Shown: positions 27,701 to 36,840 of the stretch, piece after piece
How the letters are laid out: every line of letters begins with the position of its first letter
Position numbering within the stretch: the first letter of the stretch is position 1
NCBI GenBank assembly: GCA_958496175.1
Contig: OY292280.1
Location: 1,116,001-1,180,000, forward strand
Direction: 5' to 3'
From: Sisyra terminalis
Lineage: Eukaryota > Arthropoda > Insecta > Neuroptera > Sisyridae
DNA: 64,000 nt
The notes under the pieces: model-generated
The model's input: only the letters and a program-made list of their open reading frames with translations
The model's database searches: none
Told to the model about the DNA's origin: nothing
Translations under genes and position numbers: made by a program

Positions 27701-27810
27701 AACGCCTGGGGTTGCGTATCCATTTCCCCAAAGTGGTATCCATCCAGGTCAAAGTCGACATCGTCCAGTATCGTAAGATCAAATCCCAGATCGATTCCAG
27801 ACTCGTTCAT
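6704..27810 (-). CDS. Mitf: Mitf: MITF/TFE-family bHLH leucine-zipper transcription factor, 6 coding exons
   Basis: Coding exons (minus strand): 27810-27662, 10793-10607, 8091-7708, 7647-7464, 7406-7003, 6946-6704; total 1551 nt, 516 aa. All introns are GT-AG and phases close. Seen: an acidic N-terminus; a conserved block [14 protein letters not shown] (about residues 60-73), which in MITF/TFEB mediates Rag GTPase and lysosome docking; LENPTRYHV just after residue 113; a sumoylation-type IKPE at about 274; and a basic region with H299, E303 and R307, equivalent to the E-box contacts H209, E213 and R217 of human MITF. The helix-loop-helix carries the loop extension [17 protein letters not shown], as I recall from Drosophila Mitf, followed by a leucine zipper and a Ser/Pro-rich tail. 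Family role: a nuclear regulator of lysosome, autophagy and V-ATPase genes, responding to nutrients through TORC1. Intron 1 is 16.9 kb and full of repeats, while introns 4 and 5 are only 57 and 56 bp. The start ATG opens [12 protein letters not shown], typical of the family. Alternative upstream first exons cannot be excluded. Confidence 0.95.
8142..8328. mobile_element. hAT-like miniature element with TAGTGTCCGACCGAA tips
   Basis: Inverted ends TAGTGTCCGACCGAA and TTTCGGTCGGACACTA, with subterminal TTTCGGCC motifs. Flanks TTTTTAAC (8134-8141) and GTTTTAAC (8329-8336) match at 7 of 8 bases, consistent with a hAT-type 8-bp duplication. Lies just upstream of the exon-3 acceptor of Mitf. Confidence 0.72.
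9089..9293. mobile_element. GGCTCA foldback element, B tips
   Basis: Inverted arms with B-variant tips (AAGTCCCTTTTAGAAC) and the shared core GGCAACGTTGCATTTTC. Flanks TGGAAATC and AGGAAGTC match at 6 of 8 bases, consistent with an old 8-bp duplication. Confidence 0.72.
9448..9629. mobile_element. hAT-like miniature element, CAGTGG tips (copy 1)
   Basis: Ends CAGTGGTACTTAAC and GTTAAGAACCACTG are inverted. Flanks GTTTAGAC and GTTTAGAA match at 7 of 8. The motif CAGTGGTTCTTAAC is the widely recognised end of one hAT family. Confidence 0.78.
9802..9988. mobile_element. hAT-like miniature element, CAGTGG tips (copy 2, by duplication)
   Basis: Same element as at 9448, with degraded flanks GATTAGAT and GTTTAGAA. 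Because the surrounding host sequence is duplicated too, this copy arose by segmental duplication and not by a second insertion. It contains an extra internal segment near 9890-9930. Confidence 0.72.
10060..10335. mobile_element. Probable miniature DNA element with G-rich ends
   Basis: Left part GGATTCAGGATT...GAGGGGGGGCAC and right part GGGGGGGCAC...CCCCTAAATCCGCCATTGG are imperfect inverted copies of a GGCGGATTTAGGGGG-type end known from several hAT elements. Boundaries are approximate. Confidence 0.5.
11906..12560. mobile_element. Foldback element FB1, long copy
   Basis: Left arm from AAAATAAGATTTTTTGCTGA through TATATAGAATATATTGCGG to CGTATTTCGATTG; right arm is its reverse complement, ending near TATATTGTATACAC. 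The centre (12171-12356) contains a second, diverged partial copy of the arm tips, so the element is internally rearranged. Other copies: 36020-36511, 43440-43875, 52795-53005, 55672-55800, 60228-60488, 62655-62830. Confidence 0.75.
12715..13300 (+). repeat. Diverged tandem duplication, about 300-bp unit
   Basis: Two successive units share in order GGCAAAGGGAAGACAAA/GGCAATGGAAAGACAAA, GATCCAG, AAATTCTC, ACC(G/T)ATAGTATAGGATTCTTG and GAATACTG. Possibly part of an old retrotransposon body, because decayed retrotransposon sequence follows immediately. Confidence 0.6.
13590..14290 (+). pseudogene. Decayed 3' end of a non-LTR retrotransposon
   Basis: A plus-strand frame around 13910-13980 reads [19 protein letters not shown], which fits the Cys-Cys-His-Cys pattern found after the RNase H region of insect non-LTR elements, preceded by LLPGH, like the usual LTGH motif. 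Several stops and frame shifts are present. Past a pogo-like insertion (13988-14149) comes GGGACGCAATAGTCCTTGTA, a tail that recurs at about 51345-51400 and, inverted, at 59460-59525. The clade cannot be assigned. Confidence 0.6.
13988..14149. mobile_element. pogo-like miniature element, CAGTATAATCTC tips (copy 1)
   Basis: Inverted ends CAGTATAATCTCACTAATCC and GATTACTGAGATTACACTG, with internal CCGGCACCC motifs. TA is present on the left; the right TA is lost. Nested in the non-LTR remnant. Second copy at 48326-48543. Confidence 0.72.
14709..14846. repeat. Near-perfect 138-bp hairpin
   Basis: The outer 45 nt, from CACAAAGTGGAGGACTGATC through CCCGGTTATA, are exactly complementary to the last 45 nt. 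A further 15 nt or so pair with a few mismatches, around a loop of about 16 nt. It may be a miniature element or a small-RNA hairpin. Confidence 0.85.
15205..15800. mobile_element. 590-bp palindrome: inverted-repeat element with another element at its centre
   Basis: Left arm 15205-15381 starts ATAAGCTTGTGTCAGGAACG, and the right arm 15604-15800 ends with its complement (CCTGATCCAAGCTTAT). Both contain the matching block with GAAGCGACGGTT / AACCGTCGCTTC and the AATATTTATTTATATTGTAA tract. Between the arms lies a complete GGCTCA element (15382-15603). Related pieces: 32209-32285, 42680-42825 and 59625-59655. Confidence 0.82.
15382..15603. mobile_element. GGCTCA foldback element, A tips, inside a larger palindrome
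   Basis: Inverted arms with A tips (TTTTAGCACACCC / GGGTGTGCTAAAA) and core GCAACGTTGCATTTTCGAC. The flanks are AT-rich arm ends and give no clear direct duplication. Confidence 0.75.
18220..18745. repeat. Decayed GGGATGCAA element(s) and associated sequence
   Basis: Contains AGGGATGCAACATTACT (18475), ATCGATATTT motifs and a block near 18388-18462 (GTCAGTTTGTAATCGTCG...) that is the reverse complement of 25210-25273. Probably two overlapping degraded copies of the element at 24997. Confidence 0.55.
18757..18811. mobile_element. Fragment of a GGCTCA element, B right tip
   Basis: AACGTAACGTTGCCAGATAT followed by TTCTAAAAAGGACTAGAGCC matches the right end of B-type copies; the rest is missing. 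Confidence 0.6.
18970..19122. mobile_element. Miniature element with AAGGTTTATAAATTACAC tips (copy 1)
   Basis: Ends CAAGGTTTATAAATTACACA and CACCTGTGTATTTTATAAACCTTG are inverted. The inside has AATGACGTCATACGAAG and TCTTCTGAATACGTCATG. Copies at 19556-19769 and 39012-39165. Confidence 0.72.
19556..19769. mobile_element. AAGGTTTATAAATTACAC-type miniature element (copy 2)
   Basis: Same ends (GAAAGTTTATAAATTACATA, GTGTATTTTATAAACCATG) and the same internal AATGACGTCATTCGAAG, with an additional internal segment of about 60 bp relative to copy 1. Confidence 0.68.
20632..20822. mobile_element. Inverted-repeat element rich in TTTCGGCCGAAA
   Basis: Ends GGTTTCGGCCGAAAATCTGC and GGCCGAATTTTCAGCCGAAACC are inverted, followed inward by ATTCGTGTGGC / GCCACACGAACAC. 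Its subterminal motif resembles that of the 8142-8328 element, but the tips differ. Confidence 0.62.
21138..21306 (+). mobile_element. tRNA-derived SINE (copy 1)
   Basis: The head has pol III promoter boxes: A box TAGCCGAGTGGTCGAGG and B box GGGTTCGAATCTCGG, as in Leu/Ser-class tRNAs. A tRNA-unrelated body (CTCGAACCCTAGAGTC...TAGTTATAAAACGACG) and an AACAAATAAAAAA tail follow. The same head, body and tail occur at 42848-43013 and, inverted, at 54208-54355; head fragments at 26546-26585 and 32969-32990. Confidence 0.72.
21590..21935. mobile_element. Two partial GGCTCA elements, B type
   Basis: Right-end pieces at about 21590-21692 (ending CCTAAAAAGGATATGAGCC) and 21875-21935 (AAAATGCAACGTTACCAGAC, then CTTAATTGGACAAGAG). 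Left arms are lost. Confidence 0.55.
23240..24400. other. Repeat-poor, CpG-containing stretch inside Mitf intron 1
   Basis: Free of the element families seen elsewhere, and richer in CG dinucleotides (for example GCCGCAATTTC, CGCACGCATTAGC, GGGGGCGCCGGGGGCG) than the AT-rich surroundings. A strong plus-strand donor-like site, TTCGTAAGTATC, lies at 23719-23730. It could be an enhancer, an alternative promoter or a noncoding transcript start. The short overlapping reading frames here lack recognisable domains. Confidence 0.4.
24747..24883. repeat. Hairpin repeat with AGGACTAGGATCAAATAAT arms
   Basis: Arms 24782-24820 and 24844-24883 are almost exact complements (ATTGGTAAAAATATTCAGAG...). The leader TTATTGTAGAGTTTCAGATC is shared with 33768, so the repeat is dispersed. 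Confidence 0.78.
24997..25412. mobile_element. GGGATGCAA-tipped element of about 415 bp
   Basis: Ends TAGGGATGCAAACGATACATC and TTATTAGTAATATTGCATCCCTA are inverted. The inside has ATCGATATATCGTTCATAA repeats and an inverted match to 18388-18462. Confidence 0.62.
26546..26585 (-). mobile_element. SINE head fragment
   Basis: GGCCATCTTGATCACTCGTCCACCAGT reads, in reverse, like the SINE A-box region (ACTGGTGGACGAGTGATCAA). No B box or body follows. Confidence 0.45.
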
Positions 27811-28859
27811 CTTGTCACTCCGAATCTCACACACAAATCATTCGGGAACGAAAAAAAAAAACTACGTTTTTCCTGGCTGCAATTTCCTCACTCCTCTATC
27901 TTTGTCATTTCCCAATTGGCAATTGGCCAGAGAATTCGGTCACGAATTTCAATCAAGGATCAATTACCAAAGAAAATCACAAAAGGTTACGATTTTCAAT
28001 GAATAAACTCCCAAAAAAATTATCACTTTCCAACCCATTGCATATGATCCCGAAAACTATTCCCCATTCCCGCCTCATACGCGGAAATTAGCGAATTTAT
28101 TCACCCAAACGTGACACCCACTCGAAAAAATCACCAAAAACCAACCAAGAACTCATTCACTTACGATAGTTTCCTTCTATCCCGATTTTTCGACAATTGC
28201 CTTTCTTTTTCTTCCCAAATAAAAAAAAACTATCTTATCCTACCGCACTGGTTGCCTACTAGTGTGACTAATGCAAGGATGCGCATTTTTTACGAAACAA
28301 ATGACAATACAAAACAAAACAAGGAAATCAATCAGAAATTCCCGAGGGAACCGTACGAACGTTCCGCATATATTATCACACATTATAAAATTTTTTCACA
28401 TATTTTTTCTTCATTAAAACAAATTATAAAGCATCTCGATTGTAATGCGCATGTGACTTAAATTCTTTCTTAACTTTTAAGTCATATGTTCATATCTACA
28501 CAAACTGTAACACTTCGTAACAAACAAAGATGGCATTGCATTAGTTTTGATATGTCCATCTTTCTTGCAACTATCGTGTGATTTGGGTTTTCACATTTGT
28601 TTTATCGCATTAATTATTCATAAATATCTCTGTCCCATGTGTATGCATTCGATTTTCGCCTATTTTAATTAAATCATCCAAATCTATTGACTTATTATTG
28701 GGAATTGATAAATGATTCAAAACTTTAAAATATAACTAATCTTAGATTTTTAATGCATACCATAATAGGAACAAGAGTCTGGTCTGGATGATTGTTCTGT
28801 TTGTTATCAAAAGGGGCGTTGGAAAAATGTTAATTAAAAATCTTCGATTGCAAGGTTCT

Positions 28860-29290
28860 GATAACAAAGTTCCGAATTGTTCTCTATTTTACTTTAAACG
28901 ATTTGAAATTTTGCTTAATTGTCATTTGTTTTTAGTACGCGGGCATTTCTATCAAATGAAAATAAAGCGCAGTAGTTCCGAATTGATTCCAATGTTACTT
29001 CGATTGTTGTCTGACTGTCATTTGTTTTCAATTTTTGATCATTGTCATCAAATAAAAAGAGCCCTCTATAGATAAACCAATAAAATTTGAACTTTCGAAT
29101 TTATTATTACTAATCAATGAATCAAAAAAATATTGGTTGATGAAAAAATATCTACTACTACAAAATTTCAATAACAAAGCTCCAAATAGTTCCAAATTTT
29201 ATACCTCCCACCCCTGAGATTTGCTATTATAACCGTCATTTGTTTTAAGTATTTGATTATTGCTATCAAACAAAAACAAAACACTCACGT
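28860..29290 (+). repeat. Three degenerate tandem units of about 110-150 bp
   Basis: Each unit has in order AGTTCCGAATTG or AGCTCCAAATAG, then TGTCATTTGTTTT or CGTCATTTGTTTT, then ATCAAATRAAAA or ATCAAACAAAAAC. Strongly diverged. No coding potential seen. Confidence 0.55.
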
Positions 29291-29869
29291 ATTTGTTTAG
29301 CTACTATAGTACCATTAGAGAAGTTTATCAGATTTTTTTTATAGGTTATTGATACTTATAGAGTGATTGTTGCGACCAATTTCATAATAACTGATAAGAA
29401 ATAACTATTTGTATATTTATTGATTAATGTTGGCTTGTATTTATGAATGCTGGAGCAGTGATTCAATAAAATATTAAAAAAATGACCTCTCAAAGTACAA
29501 TACAATTAATCAAGCACATAAATGAAACCATTAAAGTAATTTATAGTTTGAAAAAATATTAATGTGGGTACAAGAAAAAACTATTGTGAATTATATATAA
29601 TAAAAGTACAATAATTCATATGAAACCCAATTAATTCACTTTATTGATTCATCAATACAAAAAATAAGGGTAAATTAACCATCCAGTTCTGCATTATAAA
29701 AAAAAATATTTTTTCTTAAAAATTTTAGCGGATACTAACAACTTCATTTGAATGGCATATAAATATGTTTGCATGTCTACAATAGCCATAATGGCAGCAA
29801 CTAAAAACCACTAAACTCTTATATTTATTTAATAAAACTTAACTAGGGAATACAAAACCATATTTTTTT

Positions 29870-30392
29870 TATTAAGGACGACTTTGATAAAGTATTTTAG
29901 TTACTTTAAAGTATCTAAGATACTGTATCTTAGTTCCATTATTTTTTGGCAAAAAGTATCTTAAATAATTTTTAATGAAACTTCTTCTTGTAACATAAAA
30001 GGTATCTTAGAAACCGAAAAGTAATTTAGATACGGAGAAATAAGATAAAGATTTTTATTTATTTTTTTTAGTTCTATAAGTTTCAATCTATACCTCTTGT
30101 AATAATCTTCTATCGTTTAGAAGTGTATTTTTTTGGGAGATTAAACATATATACTCTCATTTGTCGTAAGTTAATATGATAAGAAATACACTATATGTTT
30201 ACCTCATAACATTACCTAATTCCAAGAGTCATAAAATCTCTTTGCCTAATACATTACGAAACTTTATACATACATAATATACAAAGTAACTAAAAAACCA
30301 TCATTTTAGTATCTTTAAAAGTAACTAGATTCTCAAAGTAACTTTTCTTGTATCTAGTTGCTTTCCAATAGTATCTTTGACAACTCTGATGA
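29870..30392. mobile_element. Probable DNA element with GTATCT/TTACTTTAAA ends
   Basis: The left end ACTTTGATAAAGTATTTTAG, then TTACTTTAAAGTATCT, is mirrored at the right by TTTAGTATCTTTAAAAGTAACT...GTATCTTTGACAACTC. The inside is AT-rich. Boundaries are approximate. Confidence 0.5.
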
Positions 30393-30537
30393 TGAACACC
30401 AATAAGTGTGCATGACGTCATAATTGAGTAAGCGAATATATAACAACAACGATACTAATGAGGTGGAGGTGTGGGGAGGGGATTACTAAATCACGAGTTT
30501 GATATCATACCGAATAAATTTCATTCGAATAAATTTT

Positions 30538-30859
30538 GTCTCATGTGTACTTTAGCACATCCACAATCTGGCAATATTGCATTTTCGACTTTGTTTATAA
30601 TTTAATTCGCGATTAAATCGGTCCATACTGAAAATTTAGTCACAAAAGAGAAAATTATACCATATTAGAATTGAATAAACAAAAATATCGCGAATTAAAT
30701 TAAAAACAAAGTCGTAAATGCAACGTTGTCAGATTGTGGGTGTGTTAAAGTACACTTGAGCCAAATTTTTATTATGAACTGATTTAATCGCGAATTAAAT
30801 TGAAAACAAAGTCGAAAATGCTACGTTGCCAGATTGTGGGTGTGCTAAAATGGACTTGA
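30538..30859. mobile_element. GGCTCA element, A tips, inserted next to half of another
   Basis: A complete A-type copy at 30538-30762 is directly followed (30763-30859) by the right half of a second A-type copy. The junction lies at the internal motif AAATTTTTATTATG of the older copy; AAATTTT occurs on both sides, suggesting self-insertion. Confidence 0.72.
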
Positions 30860-32204
30860 ACCAAAATTGTTTCTTTTTTTTTGGTAAAATATAGATTTTA
30901 GTGGCAAAAAATGCGTAACTTAAAAAACGGAAAAAAAATGGATTCCAAAATTTGTAAAACACCAAAAATGGTCGAATGGTTATCTTTGGTTGAGTAAATA
31001 TGGAAGTAGTAAATATTAAAAAAAGAAGGTATTGTTATAATTTCACTTGTTTGTTTGGTGCTTTAAGATGATTAGTAGGATTAGTAGGAACCTTGAACCA
31101 CTAAATTATTTGAGCTCATTTTTTGAGAAAAACGTTTCAAGCAATAGTTATTACGTATTAAGTTATGCGTTATGGATGAGAATTTCGGTTGGATAGAACT
31201 AATGGCGGAGTTGGATGTGATGGTCAAATAATCAGTTTTCTCACCGATTTTTCTTATGAAAATTAATATATAATTAGACTAGTATGTAATTAAAAGAGGA
31301 TTTACGAGTGTTATGGGTGATGGTAGAGGGGGGGGAGGGCGGTAATCAATGGTCGTTATGGTTGATTCGTGAAGACTTTTTGGTTTTTGTTGGGAAAATT
31401 TTCTTGGAATAGGATCGCATTTTCTAATGTTTGGCATTGATTGGTTTTTTTTTCATCGAAATGTCCTATAAAAGTTCCACTTGTTTTCCATTTCCACAAA
31501 CGAAATGCTTTGCGAGGTGACCTCAATTCTGTAAAAGTTATAATAGTTTCTTTCGACATTACATCATTGTGAATTGTTAATACGATTAGAAATAAAGAAA
31601 GTCGCGGACAGTTGGAGTTTCGGTGCAGAGTATTATGGTCAAGAGTATGGAGCGGCCGCATTGTCATGGAAAATGCGCTGGATATTTGGGACATCCGTTT
31701 TCGAGGGATCCGCTTTTTCGGATTTGGGTTTTATTTTTTTTTTTTTTTTTTTTGAGGAGCGTTCGATTGTTGGCCAAAAGTAGAAGGAGAGTATGTTGCT
31801 TGTATGTGTGTAACCATATATTTCAATTGGGCTCTCCTACTTGCTGCTATACTTCATTTTGGCCAAGGTCTACATCAAAACACACCCAGCGACTAGCGGC
31901 CGAGAATTTGTAATGAACCCTCAAAGAACTGAAAAAGAAGTTCATTGATTTCGATTTCGAAATAACCCTGATTTTCAGTCCCAGTACCAATCTCAAGTCA
32001 AGGCAATTACAAAGCAAAATATCAATATTCACACATACCTCCCCCCCTACGGTTCTATTTACAAAATATTTTCCTCCATCAAAAATTTCAGCCCTACTAA
32101 CATTTAATTTCACCTAAAAACGTTTACTCTCAACTTCGTCAGCCTCACTTACTAAAAAGCCCAAAAATTTAATACAGCACAAATAAAAAATGGTGCAAAA
32201 TTCT

Positions 32205-32290
32205 GTATAAGCTTGGATCAGGAACGTCGAAATTCGAGAACCATCTCTAATGGCTTCGATATTATTCCTGTCCGTATAATAGTTCCGATA
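32205..32290. mobile_element. Fragment of the AAGCTTGGATCAGGAACG element
   Basis: ATAAGCTTGGATCAGGAACG, then CGATATTATTCCTGTCCGTA, matches the left arm of the palindrome at 15205. Confidence 0.6.
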
Positions 32291-32496
32291 TAATAGTTGA
32301 ATTAAACAAAACAAGTCGCGAAATAAATATAAAAAAAACAAATGAGAAACTACAGCGTTGACCCTAAAAGCGATTTGTGACCCTAAAAGGGACCTACGCT
32401 GAAAATGCAATTGTTAGTAAATGATTTTGGTAAAATATTTGTGGAGATTTTTTTTTGTCACCAACTGATGAGTACCTAAGTGAAGCAATTTTTGGC

Positions 32497-32722
32497 TCAT
32501 GTCCCTTTTAGAAAATAGTAAACTATTAATTCTGCCTACCGGTGGTCATTGATCATACAATGCTGCCAGATTTGATGGTGCTAAAAGGGGACTTGAGCTG
32601 TACATTTTTCTCTTTTGTAGCTAAATTTTCATTACGAGTTGATTTATTCGCAAATAGAATAAAATACTAAGTAGAATATGCAACGTTGCCAGATTTGACG
32701 GTTCTAAAAAGAGATATGAGCT
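32497..32722. mobile_element. GGCTCA elements, B type, overlapping partial copies
   Basis: Begins GGCTCATGTCCCTTTTAGAA and ends CAACGTTGCCAGATTTGACG, then AAAAGAGATATGAGC. An internal GCTAAAAGGGGACTTGAGC end at about 32580-32599 shows two elements or a rearrangement; SINE-head sequence lies between. Confidence 0.58.
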
Positions 32723-32968
32723 CAATGTTTTAGCAAATTTTGTGCTTCATTTTTCATTTTTTTAGTTTGTATGGCTTTTCATAGATGGGGTTTTCCTCAA
32801 ATCCGACATCTTTGACGCTAAAGATTTCCTAAGAGTGACACTATAAAAATTCTGAAATTTGGGAAAACTAAAATTAATTTTAGTCCTTTTATTTAGTTAG
32901 GGTTTTCAGAATGTGATTAAGTTGGATCTTTTAGTCTTACTTTGATTTTTCTTTTATTCGCGATTTTG

Positions 32969-33014
32969 ACCACTCGGCCACTGGTAGGCAGAATTAATAG
33001 TTTACTATTTTTTT
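32969..33014 (-). mobile_element. SINE head fragment within an inverted repeat
   Basis: CCACTCGGCCACTGGTAGGCAG is the SINE A-box region in reverse. The adjoining ATTAATAGTTTACTAT is the reverse complement of 32512-32530, so the fragment has been duplicated in inverted orientation about 450 bp apart. Confidence 0.55.
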
Positions 33015-33767
33015 TATGGAGCCACAGTAATAAAGCGACGGATAAATGTTTCTGTGGTAACTATTTATAGATACCAAATTTTTTAAAATTGGTTGGATTT
33101 TTCCATCAGTGCCATCTATCCTTAACGAAGTTCCTTAAGTAGCGCTAGGATATTCATTTTAAGGTTTATAGCCCAAAAAAAGGGAATAATTTTCAAGAAG
33201 GATGAATTAATTTGTTTTTTAGAGAGCTGTGATTTTTAAATTTTGCGTCGTTCTGTTATCCCCCTTGTTTTAATGAGGCTTTATCATTGTTGATTAGAAA
33301 CAATTGCGTTTTAAATCTATTTTCTGGGAATTGATGTGAAAATCCGGATGATCCGGATGCAGTTGATAGTTGTCTTATGAAAAAAATTGTCCGTAAAATA
33401 AATTTGCTCCGAGCGTAGGTTTGATACGTTGGATAAACGATTTTTTATGTTTGATTAATTAGCATTTATCGTTTTATCTTGAAAACATTTTCCGGAGTTG
33501 ATTTGAATATTATTCGATTGAATTCGAATGCAAATGACTTCTTTTGTTACTGTGAAAAAGAAATCGCAACTAATTGGTAACACTGAAATAGTCTGCAACC
33601 CGCATTGCATGAATGCTACACGTATAATCTATACGTTCTAATATTTAAGCGGAAAACTAAAACTGAAATTCTGGAAACATTTGCCAAACTGGACCCCTTA
33701 ACAACATGGGTTCTCCAATCGTCATACTTCTATTTCCAAAATAATATCCGAAGAATATTAATACTAT

Positions 33768-33991
33768 TATTGTAGAGTTTCAGATCCTCGATGATGATAA
33801 ATTGGTAAAAATATTCAGGTTCTCGAAATCGAACTACAAATAGTATTAATATTAGTAAAAATATTCAGAGGACTAGGATCAAAAAATAATCAGTCTGTTT
33901 GATAATGAAATAATAATCAGTTTGACTGATTATTATTTGATCCTAGTCCTCTGAATATTTTTACCAATATTAATACTATTTGTAGTTCGGT
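33768..33991. repeat. Longer copy of the AGGACTAGGATC hairpin repeat
   Basis: Arms at about 33831-33885 and 33935-33991 pair, from GAACTACAAATAGTATTAAT through ACTAGGATCAAA. The leader matches 24747-24800 almost exactly. The extra arm sequence shows the 24747 copy is a shortened form, or a target of a different break. Confidence 0.75.
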
Positions 33992-34429
33992 TTCGGGAAC
34001 TGGATAGAAATTGAAACCAAATTTCTATTCTTTATTAATATTTTGATATTAAACGCCTACACCCCATGAAATTCAATTCAAAACTTTGCATTTGGGCAAA
34101 TATTTCAAAGATATCAATTATTATTAAAAAATTTCATAAAACCTTTTAAAGCCCATTTTAAACAGGGAAGAGTTTTATGTTGAAAAAAAAATCACAAAAT
34201 TAGTTCAGTAATCCATTTATTTCTTTATTCTTTCATTGTCAATAGATTAATATATAGTACATTTCTTTGATAAAACGTAGACTTCAAATTTTGAAAAATT
34301 TCTATTAAACTTTTCATTTAACTAAGGACGAAACTGTTTCAATTGTTAATATCCAAATGAATTTTTGACACTGGGAAAAAAAAACTATACTCCAACTTTC
34401 AAATAGTCAAATCTTGACTTTTATAAATA

Positions 34430-34538
34430 CGGAATACGTTTCTTCTGGATGGCCTCATGAAATTAGGCATATTAATTCAAGATATTTGTGATCATATTAT
34501 ATTTTGATGGCACCATCCAGAAGAAACGTATTTCTCCA
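34430..34538. repeat. Hairpin, arms about 30 nt
   Basis: AATACGTTTCTTCTGGATGG at 34431 pairs with CCATCCAGAAGAAACGTATT near 34519-34538. Confidence 0.65.
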
Positions 34539-35065
34539 ATAATAATTATCAAAAAAAAAAAACACAATTTTTAGATTCACACAGATATCCTAGGAGATAT
34601 TATACTTGTATTTGGAAAATGTTATACTTATAATGGTGTGGAGTATTGTTTTTTCTTTGGTTAGAAAATTGAAACAATTTCGTAGGGAAAAATCGCTGAA
34701 ATTAACAAAATCGGTAAGTAAATTTATCTAATGATTTGTTTTAATTTGCTACTTTCGGAAACAAATTAATCATTACAGCAAAAGAGGTACTTAACGAGAC
34801 AAAAATCGCCAAGTGGGATGATAACATAGCTGAATTCAATCATAAACTAAAATAAATCAATCTTTATGTATAGAATGAATTAAAAGCCATCTTTTTGGAG
34901 TAAAAATAAAAAATAAAATCCCTTAAGTGCAATAATCTACAAATAGATCGAAGTTCATTTTTATAGTAGATAGTGGTTGCTTAGTAGAAAATCTGTAATA
35001 AGAACCTCACCCACCACTTTCTCAAAGTTCTGAAACCAAAATTCTGAACAGTTTCGGAGATCAAA

Positions 35066-35280
35066 CATAGAGATGTAATATAGAAGGCTCATGTTAGACC
35101 TGGTAATTGATTCGGAGATTCTATCTCTTTCAACAAATCAGTCGAAATAGTTGTTTCACTTAGCATGATCAATTTAGGAAAACAGAGATAGAACCTCCGA
35201 ATTTCGATGTAAAATATAGGGTTATGAAAAAAGCATTGGCTATATACAATATGAGCACTCTTTTCTGTTTCTCTATGAGA
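35066..35280. repeat. Second copy of the AGAGATGTA dispersed repeat
   Basis: Matches 5481-5643 in order and orientation. Its ends CATAGAGATG and TTTCTCTATG are inverted, which supports a small DNA transposon origin. Confidence 0.5.
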
Positions 35281-36019
35281 TTACGGTATACTTTTTTTGT
35301 AATATACAAATATAAGGGATGTTATCTTTCATGTTTTCACTTAAAAAAAATAAAATAAAATGGCTTTTATCGTACTTAACAGAATGGGACACAAAGATTT
35401 TCCAAATCTGGGGGGGTGACTGTCTGGATTTAAGGGGAAATCTGGACTCTTCCAGTGGAAGAGTCCAGTGGAACATTCCACTGGTGAGCATTGAGATTTA
35501 AACATCGAAGAATTCTAAAAAAGGGACACATTTCTTGTGGAATTCAAATCGAATATCGATTTTGTAATAGAATTCTATTTACCAAGTATTCCAGAAATGT
35601 GGTTCAAATAACTTCTCTGTTTTCGCAATGCGGACAACACAAAAAAATGTAGTTTTTTTAGAAAATTGGTAAAGGAATGGCAGGAAAAATTGTAGTACAA
35701 TATCGATAAATTAGAACCACCTCAAGTCATGATGGGTACTGAAATCAGTAATGACCAACCAACTCCCACTACAACCCACACAGTGACTATGCCAGATATG
35801 GAAAATATGCTCCGCTTTGTATATATATTTTTTTTAAAAAAATCTAAATTTTATAGTTCATTCTAGAAAGACATAAATCTATTTTTTTACTATCATATTT
35901 ATATTTTAAATATAAATACATATTTGCTTTTCTTTTGGTTTTGGGAACTTTTCAATATTTTTTTTTTCAATTCTTTATCATTTTTTCTCAGCTCTCGCGA
36001 TAAACTACTCACAATATTA

Positions 36020-36511
36020 AAGATGATTGTGTATAAAATATATAGAATATATTGCGGTCCAATTTATGTAGTATAACTTAATATAATAATATATTAAAAT
36101 CATACCATAAACATAAATTTCAACAGAAGTTCAAACAATAATATTTGTGACGTATTGCCCAGATACGTATTTCGATTGCCAAGTAATCTTCTTCAGTGAT
36201 CATCAAATAGTTTGGATCACTCCGTAACTGCTTATTGCTATCCGTAATTGCTATTCAAGGTGAATCATCACAAAGCAGTTACGGAGTGATCCAAACTATT
36301 TGATGACCACTGAGGAAGATTGCGTGGCAATCGAAATACATATCTGGGCAATACGACACGAATATTTTTGTTTGAACTTCTGTTCAAATTTATGTTTTTG
36401 ATATGATTTTTATATATTATTATTTTAAATTATAGTACATAAATTGAACCGCAATATATTCTATATATTATATACAAAGTATAACTGTTCAAAGTCAGCG
36501 AAAAAATCTTA
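36020..36511. mobile_element. Foldback element FB1, most complete copy
   Basis: The left arm runs from about TATATAGAATATATTGCGGT to CGTATTTCGATTGCC, and the right arm from GGCAATCGAAATACATATC to GTTCAAAGTCAGCGAAAAAA, around a centre containing repeated CAGTTACGGAGTGATCC. About 490 bp, AT-rich, no coding. Confidence 0.75.
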
Positions 36512-36710
36512 TTTTGATTAAAGACGACATTTTTTTCCAATGTTTAATTTTTAATATATTTCCCCCATTTTCTTACACAATTGATTCTTTGGCTTTGTTT
36601 ACACGTTAAAGTGAAAGTTGTAAGTAGCAAATATTTTAATTGTTCGATTTAATTAGTTAAAGACAATTGAATGTAAAATTTGATATTTATTTTTCAACAG
36701 AAAAGTTTTT

Positions 36711-36840
36711 AGAGGGTCAAGCCGGATCAATATGGCGAGTTGGTCCCCGAATGGGCACCATAGTCGATACTTTAATATAGTTTTTAGTATAGGTTCCCAT
36801 TTGGGGACCAACTCCTCATATTGATCGGACTCAACCCTTT
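36711..36840. mobile_element. Miniature hairpin copy of the GGCGAGTTGG element
   Basis: AGGGTCAAGCCGGATCAATA, then TGGCGAGTTGGTCCCC, pairs with GGGGACCAACTCCTCATATT, then GATCGGACTCAACCCT. The tips match the ends of the larger element at 45459-46812. Confidence 0.7.

Noticed and set aside
31735..31755. Poly(T) run as a retroposon tail
   Set aside because: No flanking retroposon body or target duplication; homopolymer runs are common throughout this AT-rich window.
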